Assembly (NCBI GenBank): GCA_002428385.1
Contig: DIWB01000027.1
Span: forward strand, 1 to 64,000
DNA: 64,000 nt
Source: Bacteroidales bacterium UBA6117
GTDB taxonomy: Bacteria; Bacteroidota; Bacteroidia; Bacteroidales; VadinHA17
Reading direction: 5' to 3'
Under the pieces are notes generated by a model that saw nothing but the letters and a program-made list of their open reading frames with translations, was not told the origin of the DNA and ran no database searches. This document shows, piece by piece, positions 7,335 through 21,652 of this stretch. Position numbers and translations under genes: made by a program. Within the stretch, counting starts at the first letter, position 1. Every line of letters starts with the position of its first letter.

Positions 7335-8069
7335 CTATTCAAAGATAAAGCTCCCGAAGCGGTTATAATCGTGGAAAGTACCTGAAGTCTTCTTCCATGA
7401 AAAATGGGCGGCGCCTTTGTCGTAATCGATCCTGTACATATTTGCCCTCCACCTGGTGCCAGGTTCCGGCGGAACCTGCGGCAATGGTTCAAGGAGCTTG
7501 TAGGGTATGAAGAACTCAGCAGTCCAGGCGGTGACCTTACCTCCGCTAACCTTCTCCCCTCCCCTGACCGAGGTGGCGTGAACAACTTTTTTATCGCCTT
7601 CGTATTTCCAGGGCAGCCAGCCGAGGAATTTCCCCTTGTAATTGGGAACCAGAATAGGCAGTTCGTAATTCATCGGTGAAACTTCATACTCGAAATATAC
7701 GGGAAAATCCTCTGCAGTCCACAGAAATAACTCAACCACATCCTCTTCCCACAGGTTGAGATTGTCGCCTTTAAGAGTGGTGGTCAGCTTTTCGTCCTCA
7801 CAATCGAAGAGAAAATATATCCCTGCCGGAGAACTCAGAACTTTAACCTTTGTCTTATAATCGATGAAATCAGATCCCTGATGACTGAGGAAAACCCAGT
7901 CAGTTTTTTTCCACTGATCATTGGTTCCATCGCCGGTAACATTAAAATCCGTGCAATTACGTATGACAAGTGCATCATTATCACCTGCATTGCCCTGTCC
8001 AAAGCTTACCTGGACAGCAGCCGCGGATGTTACAAGGACCGTCAGAAATAATACTGCTATCTTTTTCAT
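7335..8069 (-). CDS. Secreted CBM9-like carbohydrate-binding protein
   Basis: A 244-residue exported protein; the start at 8069 (MKKIAVLFLTVLV) gives a clean signal peptide ending near VSFGQ, whereas a longer frame start at 8126 puts 19 extra residues before it. The mature part has the family-9 carbohydrate-binding fold pattern: an early strand 'DFNVTGDGTNDQWKKTDW', 'IYFLFDCED', 'LWEEDVVELFLW' and a C-terminal 'EFFIPYKLL...GTRWRANMYRID'. Proteins of this type stand alone or are attached to glycoside hydrolases in Bacteroidetes. It is convergent with the ankyrin gene, with only 23 bp between them. The sugar ligand cannot be predicted. Confidence 0.8.
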   Translation of the reverse strand: MKKIAVLFLTVLVTSAAAVQVSFGQGNAGDNDALVIRNCTDFNVTGDGTNDQWKKTDWVFLSHQGSDFIDYKTKVKVLSSPAGIYFLFDCEDEKLTTTLKGDNLNLWEEDVVELFLWTAEDFPVYFEYEVSPMNYELPILVPNYKGKFLGWLPWKYEGDKKVVHATSVRGGEKVSGGKVTAWTAEFFIPYKLLEPLPQVPPEPGTRWRANMYRIDYDKGAAHFSWKKTSGTFHDYNRFGSFIFE

Positions 8070-8263
8070 TCTTTTGTATTTTTTGGTACTGTATACTATC
8101 ATCGGCTGAAAGATAGTCAAAGGCACTCTGTCTTCAAAGTTCTCTCTGCTGTTTTACTATTATTCTGATTAAATACCGTGAGCATCCGGGTCAGGATTGT
8201 AAGGGAACCACTGTCAAAAACATCACGGGGTAAGCTTTGAAAGTCAGCAGCCCATAACTAATG

Positions 8264-8701
8264 CTAATCCGCTTCCACTATCGCCACTGCCAGAGTGAAG
8301 ACCGGCAGGAGAACAGCTCCGTAAACAGGGTTGTACCAGCTTAACAATGAGAAAGGTCCGCCAAGAGCAAAAACCCAAACCACGAACGAGAGTGCAGAAA
8401 TGATATGCTGGCTTATTTTCTGCACCTTTTGTACTCTCCACAGGTAGAGAGGTGTCAGTATAAGGAAGATCAGGAACAATCCCCACTGAAAAAGACTGAT
8501 CTCGCCAGCCTTTGTAAGGTTCTCCAGCATCCCGGCTGCAAAAATATAGCCGGCAACAATCTCGGCCGGAATGTATTTAAACAACCGGTCTGAGTATGTG
8601 TCGCGGGTTGCCTGGGAAACTGCCTGTCCGGTGTTTTTGTTTTCTGACTGAATCTGGTTTATGCGCCGGATATCAGCCGATGAAATAACTTGTCTGCTCA
8701 T
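8264..8701 (-). CDS. Small four-helix membrane protein next to the subtilase
   Basis: The 145-residue protein has a polar N-terminal 42 residues, predicted cytosolic, then about four hydrophobic segments: 'IPAEIVAGYIFAAGM' (near 45), 'WGLFLIFLILTPLYLW' (near 75), 'IISALSFVVWVFAL' (near 100) and 'YGAVLLPVFTLAVAIV' (near 128). I cannot assign a characterised family. It starts 11 bp after the stop of the subtilase gene in the same direction, so the two are almost certainly cotranscribed. Membrane anchoring or regulation of the protease, or service as its target, are possible roles inferred only from the pairing. Confidence 0.7.
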   Translation of the reverse strand: MSRQVISSADIRRINQIQSENKNTGQAVSQATRDTYSDRLFKYIPAEIVAGYIFAAGMLENLTKAGEISLFQWGLFLIFLILTPLYLWRVQKVQKISQHIISALSFVVWVFALGGPFSLLSWYNPVYGAVLLPVFTLAVAIVEAD

Positions 8702-8712
8702 GTTATGGAAAG

Positions 8713-10377
8713 TTAGGCATTGATTTTTCGTTCCTCACCTGTTTTTCTCCTCCGCGTTTGTTGTTGTCTGCCGTCTGAAGATGCTGATTTAAGCGAGAGA
8801 GCCATAAGAACTGCCTTTTCGGCGTTGATCCGTCCGAATCCGTAAAGATTGCTGTGTCCTCCGGAATCATACTCCCCTCCGGCAAGATCAATTTTATCGC
8901 AGGTATCCCTGATGATGCGCCTGACCTGTTCCCATGTAAGATTCTGATCAACCGACAGGATCAGGGCAGCAGTTCCGGCCGCACCGGGGCATGAACCTGA
9001 TGTACCGCCAAAGCTGTCGGTGTAATCTCCTTTTGAATTATAGCCTGCCCTTCCTGTCCTGTCGGTCGTATAGATTCCGGCAGTAAGTGGGTCGGGGTGG
9101 TTAAAGGGCTCATAGCCAAGATCGCTGCTGGGAAAGGAGCACCATATCTCTTTTCCGTAATCGCTGTAAATGCATCTTTTTCCCCTGTCGTTGCATGCGG
9201 CGACTGCCATCACCTTCGGATAGCTTGCATAGCCGTCATAGCTGCAGGCCTCATTCCCGTTGCCGGCGGCAAAAGCAATAACGCATCCCAGGCCGCCGCG
9301 CCCTTTTGTAACTGCATAATCGATTGCAAGCCTCGTGCTGTCGGGAAGGTCGATCAGGGTTGTATGAACAGGGTCGCCCGGATCGGACCAGTTGCCATCT
9401 TCCGGTCCCCAGCTGCATGAGATGATATCCGCGCCGTGATCGGCCGCCCAAAGGAAGGCGTTTGCCTCGGCCATCGATCCCAGGCTCGAGCTGAGCCTGA
9501 CAGGCATCAGCAATGCCCCGGGAGCGACTCCCGATGCCTCTTCTCCAACTGCAGCTGCAATGCCCGCGCAGGCAGTGCCATGGTTGTCCCAGGTGTTTCG
9601 CGGACGTGGATCATTGCTGTTTGACGATATGTCGCGTGAATGAATCACCTTGCCCGGACTGTTGAACTCGGTATGGTCAATATCAAAGCCGTCGTCGATG
9701 AGTGCAATGGTAATGTTGTCGCCGCGGGTAATCATATGAGCCAGATCAGCCCTGACACCCTCGTCAATCTCTGTTTGGTCGATTGTTGTTGCCATCAGAT
9801 GCCATTGCCTGACATTGATACCCTTCAATCCCCTTTTTCTTATCAGTTCAGGGTGGCACAATTCCACCTCTTTCATCTGCAGGAGCGATTCAGCTATCTC
9901 AAAAATCCGGAGTCCGGTATCTTCAGGGGCGCTTACGAAGTAAGAGTTTTCTGCAAAACCAGTCTTCTGCTTTATCTTAAGATTATTAGCCGAAACGATC
10001 TCTTCACATCTGCCTGCAGGCACATCGTCGTGGAACTTTATGAAGATGTTTTCGGTATACAGTACCACTGTTTTTCCATCTTCCTCAACAAGCACCTTAC
10101 CGACGAATCTGAGCTCAGGTTCCTTTTTCAGCGCTGACTTCGCCTTGTTCCTGGCTGCAACCCTGTCTTTTACCGCCGCCTTCGTCCTGAAAACAGTTAT
10201 ATCAGCTTCGGGGAATTCCGCAACCATCTTAAGGCTAAGGAGAGCCTTCTTTCCTTTTTCCGAGATCACGGCAGTATCGAGATCCCTTGAGTTTCGGGTG
10301 CGCACAGCGACCATGTCGGTGCTTTCGTGCAGAACGTGCCTTGTGCCGTTCTTGCCGCCAAATGTGTAAGTGTACAT
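8713..10377 (-). CDS. Subtilisin-like serine peptidase (S8), leaderless
   Basis: The 554-residue enzyme has an intact catalytic triad: D228 in ALIDDG, H266 in DNHGTACAG and S460 in GGTSGSCPG, with the oxyanion asparagine N373 in AAGNGN. The Ser motif has GSCPG where most subtilases have MAAP. Residues 1-90 form an N-terminal strand-rich region (MYTYTFGGKNGTRHVLHES), and 90-180 resemble a fervidolysin-type inhibitory propeptide ('IFIKFHDDVPAG...YFVSAPED'). There is no signal peptide or membrane segment, unusual for a family that is mainly secreted. A four-helix membrane protein is encoded 11 bp downstream. A cytosolic, self-inhibited protease acting with a membrane partner is the simplest reading; export by an unrecognised route cannot be excluded. 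Confidence 0.9.
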   Translation of the reverse strand: MYTYTFGGKNGTRHVLHESTDMVAVRTRNSRDLDTAVISEKGKKALLSLKMVAEFPEADITVFRTKAAVKDRVAARNKAKSALKKEPELRFVGKVLVEEDGKTVVLYTENIFIKFHDDVPAGRCEEIVSANNLKIKQKTGFAENSYFVSAPEDTGLRIFEIAESLLQMKEVELCHPELIRKRGLKGINVRQWHLMATTIDQTEIDEGVRADLAHMITRGDNITIALIDDGFDIDHTEFNSPGKVIHSRDISSNSNDPRPRNTWDNHGTACAGIAAAVGEEASGVAPGALLMPVRLSSSLGSMAEANAFLWAADHGADIISCSWGPEDGNWSDPGDPVHTTLIDLPDSTRLAIDYAVTKGRGGLGCVIAFAAGNGNEACSYDGYASYPKVMAVAACNDRGKRCIYSDYGKEIWCSFPSSDLGYEPFNHPDPLTAGIYTTDRTGRAGYNSKGDYTDSFGGTSGSCPGAAGTAALILSVDQNLTWEQVRRIIRDTCDKIDLAGGEYDSGGHSNLYGFGRINAEKAVLMALSLKSASSDGRQQQTRRRKTGEERKINA

Positions 10378-10420
10378 ATTATTCAGACATTAACTCACCC
10401 AAATTTAGTAAAGATCTGAA

Positions 10421-11698
10421 TCATTCCCTTACTCTTTCCAATATTTCCATGCACATTCTTCCGCTGTGATAGGGACATATCCAGAATCCGGCCTTGTCTC
10501 CGGAAGGCACTCCCGATTCCGAGACGTAGCTGTACCATCCGCCGTTCTTTCTGTCGATGAAATTCTGTTTGATGTATTCCCACGATCTGAGCGACTTTTG
10601 GAGGTACGCTTCGTCGCCCGTCAGTTCAAAGGCATTGAGGTATCCAACAACCGATTCGGCCTGCTCCCACCACGACTTCCTGGGACTGACATGTCCGGTT
10701 GCATGATTCTTCTCCGTAACCATGCTTCCATCGGGACGAAGTCCTTCTGCGGCCGCATTCGCAACGGCAATGGATGCTTTGGCTGTCTGTTCGAGCAATT
10801 CCTTGTCGTTCAGGAGTCCGGCAGCTTCATACAGCAGCCATGAACTTTCAATATCGTGGCCGTACGAATCAATATGAGCCGTGCTGTTCCAGCTTCTGTC
10901 GAGAAAAGGTATCAGATGTGATGTATTTTTGTCGATTATCTTATCGAGAAAGATCCTGACCATTGCTTCAAGCTTCTCTCCCACCTCCTTATCACCCGAC
11001 ACCCTGTAAAGGTTTGCATATGCTTCCATCACGTGGAGGCTGGTATTCATTGTCTTTTCTGTGAGGTCTGATTCTTCTCCTATCAGCCGCTCCCTTATTC
11101 GCTCCCACTCCCTGCTGAAAACCTCAAAATATCCGCTGTGTTCCCTGTCGGCTGCATGTTTTTCAAGCATGCCGAATATCTTTCTTGCCTCTTCCAGTGA
11201 AGCTTTATCGCCTGTTGCCCTGCTGTATTCAGCAAGCGCATAAATAAAAAACGCATTTGTATAAACCTGTTTCCTTGTATTGCCCGGGGTTCCGTCGGCA
11301 TTGACGCTCATAAATGCGCCTCCTGATTCCCTGTCGATGAAATGGTCCAGTATGTAATCCCTGGCTCTTGTGGCGATACGGAGGTAAGAGGTGTCTCCCA
11401 TCACTCTGTAGGCAGAGGAATATGTCCAGAGTATCCTGGCATTCAGTATCCCTCCCTTCTCCGCCTGAGGGTAAATTTTTTCATTACCATCGATCCGGCC
11501 GTAAAATCCTCCGTTTTCATTGTCAACCATAAGGTTTGTCCAGTAAGGAAGGATATTCCCAGTAAGGTCATCGGAAACCTCCTGCCGCAGCTGAATGAGT
11601 TTCCGCTTCTGTTCCGGGGTCATTTTTTGATTATCGGTGCATCTTTCCGGACTGATCAGAAATAATACAAGTGCAGGAATCAGAACTATTTTCGACAT
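10421..11698 (-). CDS. Cellobiose 2-epimerase / N-acylglucosamine 2-epimerase family protein
   Basis: The 425-residue protein is an (alpha/alpha)6-barrel epimerase. Family hallmarks are 'LNARILWTYSSAYR' near 85, 'HDIESSWLL' near 279 (catalytic His region), 'WWEQAESVVGYLNAF' near 345 and 'CPYHSGRMCMEI' near the C-terminus. The overall pattern fits cellobiose 2-epimerase, which converts the reducing-end glucose of beta-1,4 disaccharides to mannose. Unlike the usual cytosolic enzyme it opens with a hydrophobic leader (MSKIVLIPALVLFLI) followed by C20, so it may be exported or lipid-anchored; the lipobox is poor. Two large GH2 enzymes follow nearby and fit a role in oligosaccharide use. Confidence 0.8.
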   Translation of the reverse strand: MSKIVLIPALVLFLISPERCTDNQKMTPEQKRKLIQLRQEVSDDLTGNILPYWTNLMVDNENGGFYGRIDGNEKIYPQAEKGGILNARILWTYSSAYRVMGDTSYLRIATRARDYILDHFIDRESGGAFMSVNADGTPGNTRKQVYTNAFFIYALAEYSRATGDKASLEEARKIFGMLEKHAADREHSGYFEVFSREWERIRERLIGEESDLTEKTMNTSLHVMEAYANLYRVSGDKEVGEKLEAMVRIFLDKIIDKNTSHLIPFLDRSWNSTAHIDSYGHDIESSWLLYEAAGLLNDKELLEQTAKASIAVANAAAEGLRPDGSMVTEKNHATGHVSPRKSWWEQAESVVGYLNAFELTGDEAYLQKSLRSWEYIKQNFIDRKNGGWYSYVSESGVPSGDKAGFWICPYHSGRMCMEILERVRE

Positions 11699-11892
11699 AA
11701 CATAATGTTTGTTAAAACGTAAGGTTGTGAACTGCCCTTTGGATTGGAACGAATAAAGTTATGAATTTTGATCAATTTAAACCCTTAACTTTAAGCATTC
11801 GTTGATCAGTGTTTGCAATGAATGGATTGAAATTGTTATTTCAGGGATTTTTTCAGTTATTTTTTCTCAGGCTAAATGCAAAAACATCAGAA

Positions 11893-17633
<5,741 letters not shown>

Positions 17634-17699
17634 CTTTCATGTTTGTTAATCTGACAAAAGTAAAAAGATAATGCAAATATGCTATAGAGGAGGTCCCTG

Positions 17700-17757
17700 T
17701 TCAAAGTTCAAAGTTCAAAGTTCAAAGTTCAAAGTTCTGAGTTCAAAGTTCAAAGTT
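17700..17757. repeat. Tandem array of the heptamer TTCAAAG
   Basis: Eight consecutive 7-bp units run from 17700 to 17755: seven are TTCAAAG and the sixth is TTCTGAG. The array lies in the divergent region between the M1 peptidase and the GH2 gene. Confidence 0.9.
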
Positions 17758-17778
17758 GTTCCGGTTATGAAGGTTCTG

Positions 17779-17804
17779 TCTTCGGTCTTCGGTCTTCGGT
17801 CTTC
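17779..17804. repeat. Tandem array of the heptamer TCTTCGG
   Basis: About 3.7 copies of TCTTCGG follow the TTCAAAG array after 21 bases. Period is again 7 but the unit sequence is unrelated. Confidence 0.9.
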
Positions 17805-17897
17805 TTCATCAACCTATTCCTGTTTTATCATCCAAGACATCGTTTTTTCGCCCGAATTGTCTATTTTAGAACAAAATTTAAACCTAAACCAAAGACC

Positions 17898-20441
17898 ATG
17901 AAACGATTTCTACCCTCCTTTTTAATCATTGCATTTTTGGCAAGCTTTGCGTGCACGCTGGCGGAAGCACAGAATTCTCCCAGGTCGCGCGAGTCGTTCA
18001 ACCAGGGCTGGAAATTCATCAAGTTCTTCAATGCATCAACAGATGCTGCCACTTTCGACAAAGAACCTGCCGGACTTCAGCTTCCGACTGCCGACGACAA
18101 AAGCTGGCGGACCCTTGATCTGCCTCACGACTGGGCAATAGAAGGCCCCTTCAGTGATACACTTGAGAATAACACAGGTCTTCTTCCCTGGAAAGGAATC
18201 GGATGGTACAGAAAGCACTTCACCCTCGACGAAACTGACAGGAACAACCGGATCTACATCGACTTCGACGGAGCCATGGCTTATGCAGAAGTGTGGCTCA
18301 ACGGGGAGCATGTCGGCGGATGGCCCTACGGATATTCATCTTTCAGGCTTGATCTGACTCCCTATGCAGCCTTCGGAAAGGAAAACGTAATAGCTGTAAG
18401 GCTCGACACAAAAAGCTGGGATTCAAGATGGTACCCAGGAGCAGGGCTTTACAGGAATGTCTGGCTGGTTAAGACCTCACAACTTCATGTTTCGTATAAC
18501 GGACTCTATATTACAACACCAGAGATCAAAAAGGAAAACGGAGTTGTAAGTGTGAAAGCTGAAGTCGAGAGCCATATCGCCAAACCTGTATCGGCTGCAA
18601 TTAAGGCTTCCGTGTATAAACTCGATAAACAAGGCAATGCAACAGCGGCTCCGCTGGCAGAATTCACTTCGCCGGCAGCCCGGCTCCCCGCCAACGGAGA
18701 TCATACTTTCAGGGTTGACCTTAATGTAAAGGAGCCTTCGCTCTGGGATATTGAGAACCCTGAGCTTTACAGGGTAGCAGTTTCTGTCCTCAATGGGAAT
18801 GAGACTTCTGATATTTGTACAGGCAATTTTGGTTTCAGGACGCTTGAATTCACTGCGCGCGACGGATTTTTTCTTAACGGCAAAAAAGTTCCTGTCAATG
18901 GTGTATGCAACCACCACGACCTTGGGGCTCTCGGCGCCGCTTTCAACATAAGGGCTGCCGAACGTCAGCTCGAGATACTGAGGGAAATGGGATGCAATGC
19001 TGTCAGGACAAGCCATAATCCTCCAGCCCCCGAACTGCTAGATCTCTGCGACAGGATGGGATTCCTGGTCCAGGATGAAGCATTTGACGCCTGGAAGACA
19101 CCCAAGAAACGCAACGACTACAACAAGCTCTTCTATGCCTGGCACGAAGAGGATCTGAGAGCAATGGTCCGCCGCGACCGCAACCATCCTTCGGTATTCA
19201 TGTGGAGCACCGGAAATGAAGTCGGAGACCAGAATAACCCTGCACTGTCAGAAAGCCTCAGGCGGATCATCAAATCGGAAGATAACACCAGACCGGTGAC
19301 TGTGGGATGCAACTGGGATGAATCAGGAACTAACGGATTTCAGAAAACTGTTGACGCCTTTGGCATAAATTACCGGCTTTACAGGTACAATGCCTTCTTT
19401 GCCCTGAAAGACAATGATAACCTTCCCTTCCACTCCAGCGAATCAGCGTCGACGGTAAGCTCCAGGGGTGAGTATTTCTTCCCTGTGGTTGAAGGCGACC
19501 TGAACAATAACCTGCCGGGCAAAGGCATATTCCAGGTCTCTTCTTACGATCTTTCCTATCCGGCATGGGCATCAACACCCGACCAGCAATGGGAGATGCA
19601 GGATAAACACCCCGGTGTATTCGGTGAGTTCGTATGGACAGGATTTGACTATCTCGGAGAACCCACACCCTACGGAGGCGACCTGACAGGATTGAGGCCC
19701 GGAACGCGGAGATACGATCAGGCAAAGGCCCTTCTATATATGCAGAACGTATCGGAAGTACCTTCACGCAGCAGTTATTTCGGGATAATTGACATTGCAG
19801 GATTCAAGAAGGACCGCTTTTACCTGTACCAGTCAAAATGGAGGCCCGAACTTCCGATGGCTCACATACTTCCCCACTGGAACTGGCCGGAGAGAAGAGG
19901 TCAGGTTACCCCGGTTCATGTATATACATCGGGTGATGAGGCTGAATTATTTCTTAACGGCAAATCACTCGGAAAGAAGAAAAAAGGCCAGTTTGAATAC
20001 AGGCTCAGGTGGGATGATGTTGTCTACCAGCCGGGAGAATTGAAAGTTGTCGCATACAAAAACGGGGAACTTTGGGCCGAGGAAAAAGTTGTAACAACAG
20101 GCAAAGCATCAAAGCTTTCAGCTTTAGCTGATCGTCCTGCAATTACTGCCGACGGAACCGACCTGGTATTTATAACTGTAAGGATTGAAGATAAGGACGG
20201 CGCTTTGGTGCCTCGCAGCAGCAACCTTGTGAATTTCAGTATCCAGGGCCCGGGAAAGATAGTTGCGGTAGACAATGGCGATGCCACCAGCCACGATCCG
20301 TTCCAGGCCTCCCAAAGGAAAGCCTACAACGGGCTTTGCCTGGTGATAGTAAAAGCCGATAAGGGTGCCACGGGTTCATTTACGGTGAAAGCCGATTCAA
20401 AGGGACTGAAAAGCGCCGTCGTTACTGTAGGTATTAAATAG
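17898..20441 (+). CDS. Family 2 glycoside hydrolase (beta-galactosidase type)
   Basis: The 847-residue enzyme has a signal peptide (cleavage near AEAQ, 25). Domains: sugar-binding jelly roll (about 30-195), Ig-like (about 200-315), TIM barrel (about 320-610) with acid/base E441 in STGNEVGD and nucleophile E515 in HSSESAST, a DUF4982-like domain (about 640-725) and a C-terminal invasin/Ig-like domain (about 735-847). This architecture is typical of Bacteroidetes exo-acting GH2 enzymes; activity could be beta-galactosidase or a related specificity. It is an independent transcription unit and is much shorter than the neighbouring GH2, without the small-chain domain. Confidence 0.9.
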   Translation: MKRFLPSFLIIAFLASFACTLAEAQNSPRSRESFNQGWKFIKFFNASTDAATFDKEPAGLQLPTADDKSWRTLDLPHDWAIEGPFSDTLENNTGLLPWKGIGWYRKHFTLDETDRNNRIYIDFDGAMAYAEVWLNGEHVGGWPYGYSSFRLDLTPYAAFGKENVIAVRLDTKSWDSRWYPGAGLYRNVWLVKTSQLHVSYNGLYITTPEIKKENGVVSVKAEVESHIAKPVSAAIKASVYKLDKQGNATAAPLAEFTSPAARLPANGDHTFRVDLNVKEPSLWDIENPELYRVAVSVLNGNETSDICTGNFGFRTLEFTARDGFFLNGKKVPVNGVCNHHDLGALGAAFNIRAAERQLEILREMGCNAVRTSHNPPAPELLDLCDRMGFLVQDEAFDAWKTPKKRNDYNKLFYAWHEEDLRAMVRRDRNHPSVFMWSTGNEVGDQNNPALSESLRRIIKSEDNTRPVTVGCNWDESGTNGFQKTVDAFGINYRLYRYNAFFALKDNDNLPFHSSESASTVSSRGEYFFPVVEGDLNNNLPGKGIFQVSSYDLSYPAWASTPDQQWEMQDKHPGVFGEFVWTGFDYLGEPTPYGGDLTGLRPGTRRYDQAKALLYMQNVSEVPSRSSYFGIIDIAGFKKDRFYLYQSKWRPELPMAHILPHWNWPERRGQVTPVHVYTSGDEAELFLNGKSLGKKKKGQFEYRLRWDDVVYQPGELKVVAYKNGELWAEEKVVTTGKASKLSALADRPAITADGTDLVFITVRIEDKDGALVPRSSNLVNFSIQGPGKIVAVDNGDATSHDPFQASQRKAYNGLCLVIVKADKGATGSFTVKADSKGLKSAVVTVGIK

Positions 20442-20462
20442 CCGGATCGGGGATCCCGGAAG

Positions 20463-21419
20463 CTAAAATCTGGCATCAGCCGGTATCATGTTCCGCTTTT
20501 TTACATCCTCAAATGCCTGGTCGGATGAATACCTGAACTTGTAATTGAACCTCTCAATGATCTTCTTCGGATCAATCACGATCGGGTAAATACTTGCGTT
20601 CACACCGGCCGGTTCGAGATTCAAAAGTTTCAGGGGCCACAGTATGGAGATTACCAGTCTGACAAGGTCCAGGGGTATCCAGATGAATTTCTTACCCGGC
20701 ACAAGGTCTTTGATCGTAGAATAACTGTCAGGCGCCAGATTATAAATCCCTGCAATTTCATCATCCCTGAGAATCAGGCGGATCAGTTCAGTAAGGTCGT
20801 CGGTATGAATGAACTGGACCCTGTTGTTTTTTGTGAAAGATGGCAGCCAGCCTATTTTCAGCAGCATCGACACTATGGTTGCAGGCTTGTTGTAGGTAGG
20901 ACCTATGACGGTGCATATCCGGCATAGCACCCTTTGAAGATCTGCCCTGACCGGGGAATTCATGAGTAATTCCTCAATATGTTTCTTGTTCAGGCCATAT
21001 ACATATTTCCCCGGCCGGACGGGATCGGTCTCGCCGATCCATTCAGGATTATCCCTGTGAGCGCCGTAAATAGTTGCGGAGCTTGAAAATATAAGCTGTT
21101 TCACTGAAGTGGTCCTGTTGCATATATCCAGGATATTCTCCGACCCGCCCACATCAATCTGATACTCCAGCTGCCTGTCGCGGATCTTGTGAAATGTGCT
21201 TGCAAGGTGAACAACGTGTGTCGGACGCTCATCCTCAAAAATTCTCTCAAGCTTTTCTTTCTCTGTTATGCTGCAGTTGTAGAATTTATAATATCCTTTC
21301 CCTGAAGCACCCGGCAAGTCCCTCAGATCGAGAGCAACAACAGGAATATTTTTCTCCGCCAGGTGTGAGGCGACTGCGCTTCCGATAGATCCTGAGGATC
21401 CTGTGATGAGAACTTTCAT
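20463..21419 (-). CDS. NAD-dependent epimerase/dehydratase (extended SDR)
   Basis: The 318-residue protein has the Rossmann motif G-S-S-G-S-I-G (7-13), the serine cluster SSSATIYG (112-119) and the catalytic pair Y141-x3-K145. This is the extended short-chain dehydrogenase layout used by nucleotide-sugar epimerases. 'FIHTDDLTELIRLIL' near 200 is the usual helix of the substrate domain. The substrate is not evident: conserved UDP-glucose epimerase features are incomplete, and the hydrophobic segment near 260-275 ('LVRLVISILWPLKLLNL') recalls sterol- or lipid-linked members. It is convergent with the GH2 gene (21 bp gap) and divergent from tldD. Confidence 0.8.
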   Translation of the reverse strand: MKVLITGSSGSIGSAVASHLAEKNIPVVALDLRDLPGASGKGYYKFYNCSITEKEKLERIFEDERPTHVVHLASTFHKIRDRQLEYQIDVGGSENILDICNRTTSVKQLIFSSSATIYGAHRDNPEWIGETDPVRPGKYVYGLNKKHIEELLMNSPVRADLQRVLCRICTVIGPTYNKPATIVSMLLKIGWLPSFTKNNRVQFIHTDDLTELIRLILRDDEIAGIYNLAPDSYSTIKDLVPGKKFIWIPLDLVRLVISILWPLKLLNLEPAGVNASIYPIVIDPKKIIERFNYKFRYSSDQAFEDVKKRNMIPADARF

Positions 21420-21619
21420 TATGATTATTGTAATATACTGGCTTATAGGTAAAAAGATACAAAAGTAAAAAATAAAGGTTCAATTTTTATTTTTTGCTCA
21501 GGTTTTTTCAGGGTACGCCGCAAAATAATCTTAAGATTCTGCATCTACCGGAAATATTTACCGTCTTTTTTGATAATATAGTTTTTTAGGGATTAAGGAG
21601 ACAAACCGTAGAATTAGCA

Positions 21620-21627
21620 TAAATTTG
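21620..21627 (+). promoter_or_regulatory. -7 box upstream of tldD
   Basis: TAAATTTG matches the Bacteroidetes -7 consensus 25 bp before the tldD start. No TTG is seen at the usual -33 distance, so the promoter call is partial. Confidence 0.35.
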
Positions 21628-21652
21628 ATGTTACAATAAAACTCTATTCACT

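Noticed and set aside
9640..10137. 165-codon frame on the plus strand
   Set aside because: It is antisense to the subtilase N-terminal half, with no signal, motif or promoter of its own.
17700..17804. CRISPR array
   Set aside because: Units are 7 bp without spacers of about 30 bp and no cas genes occur in the window.
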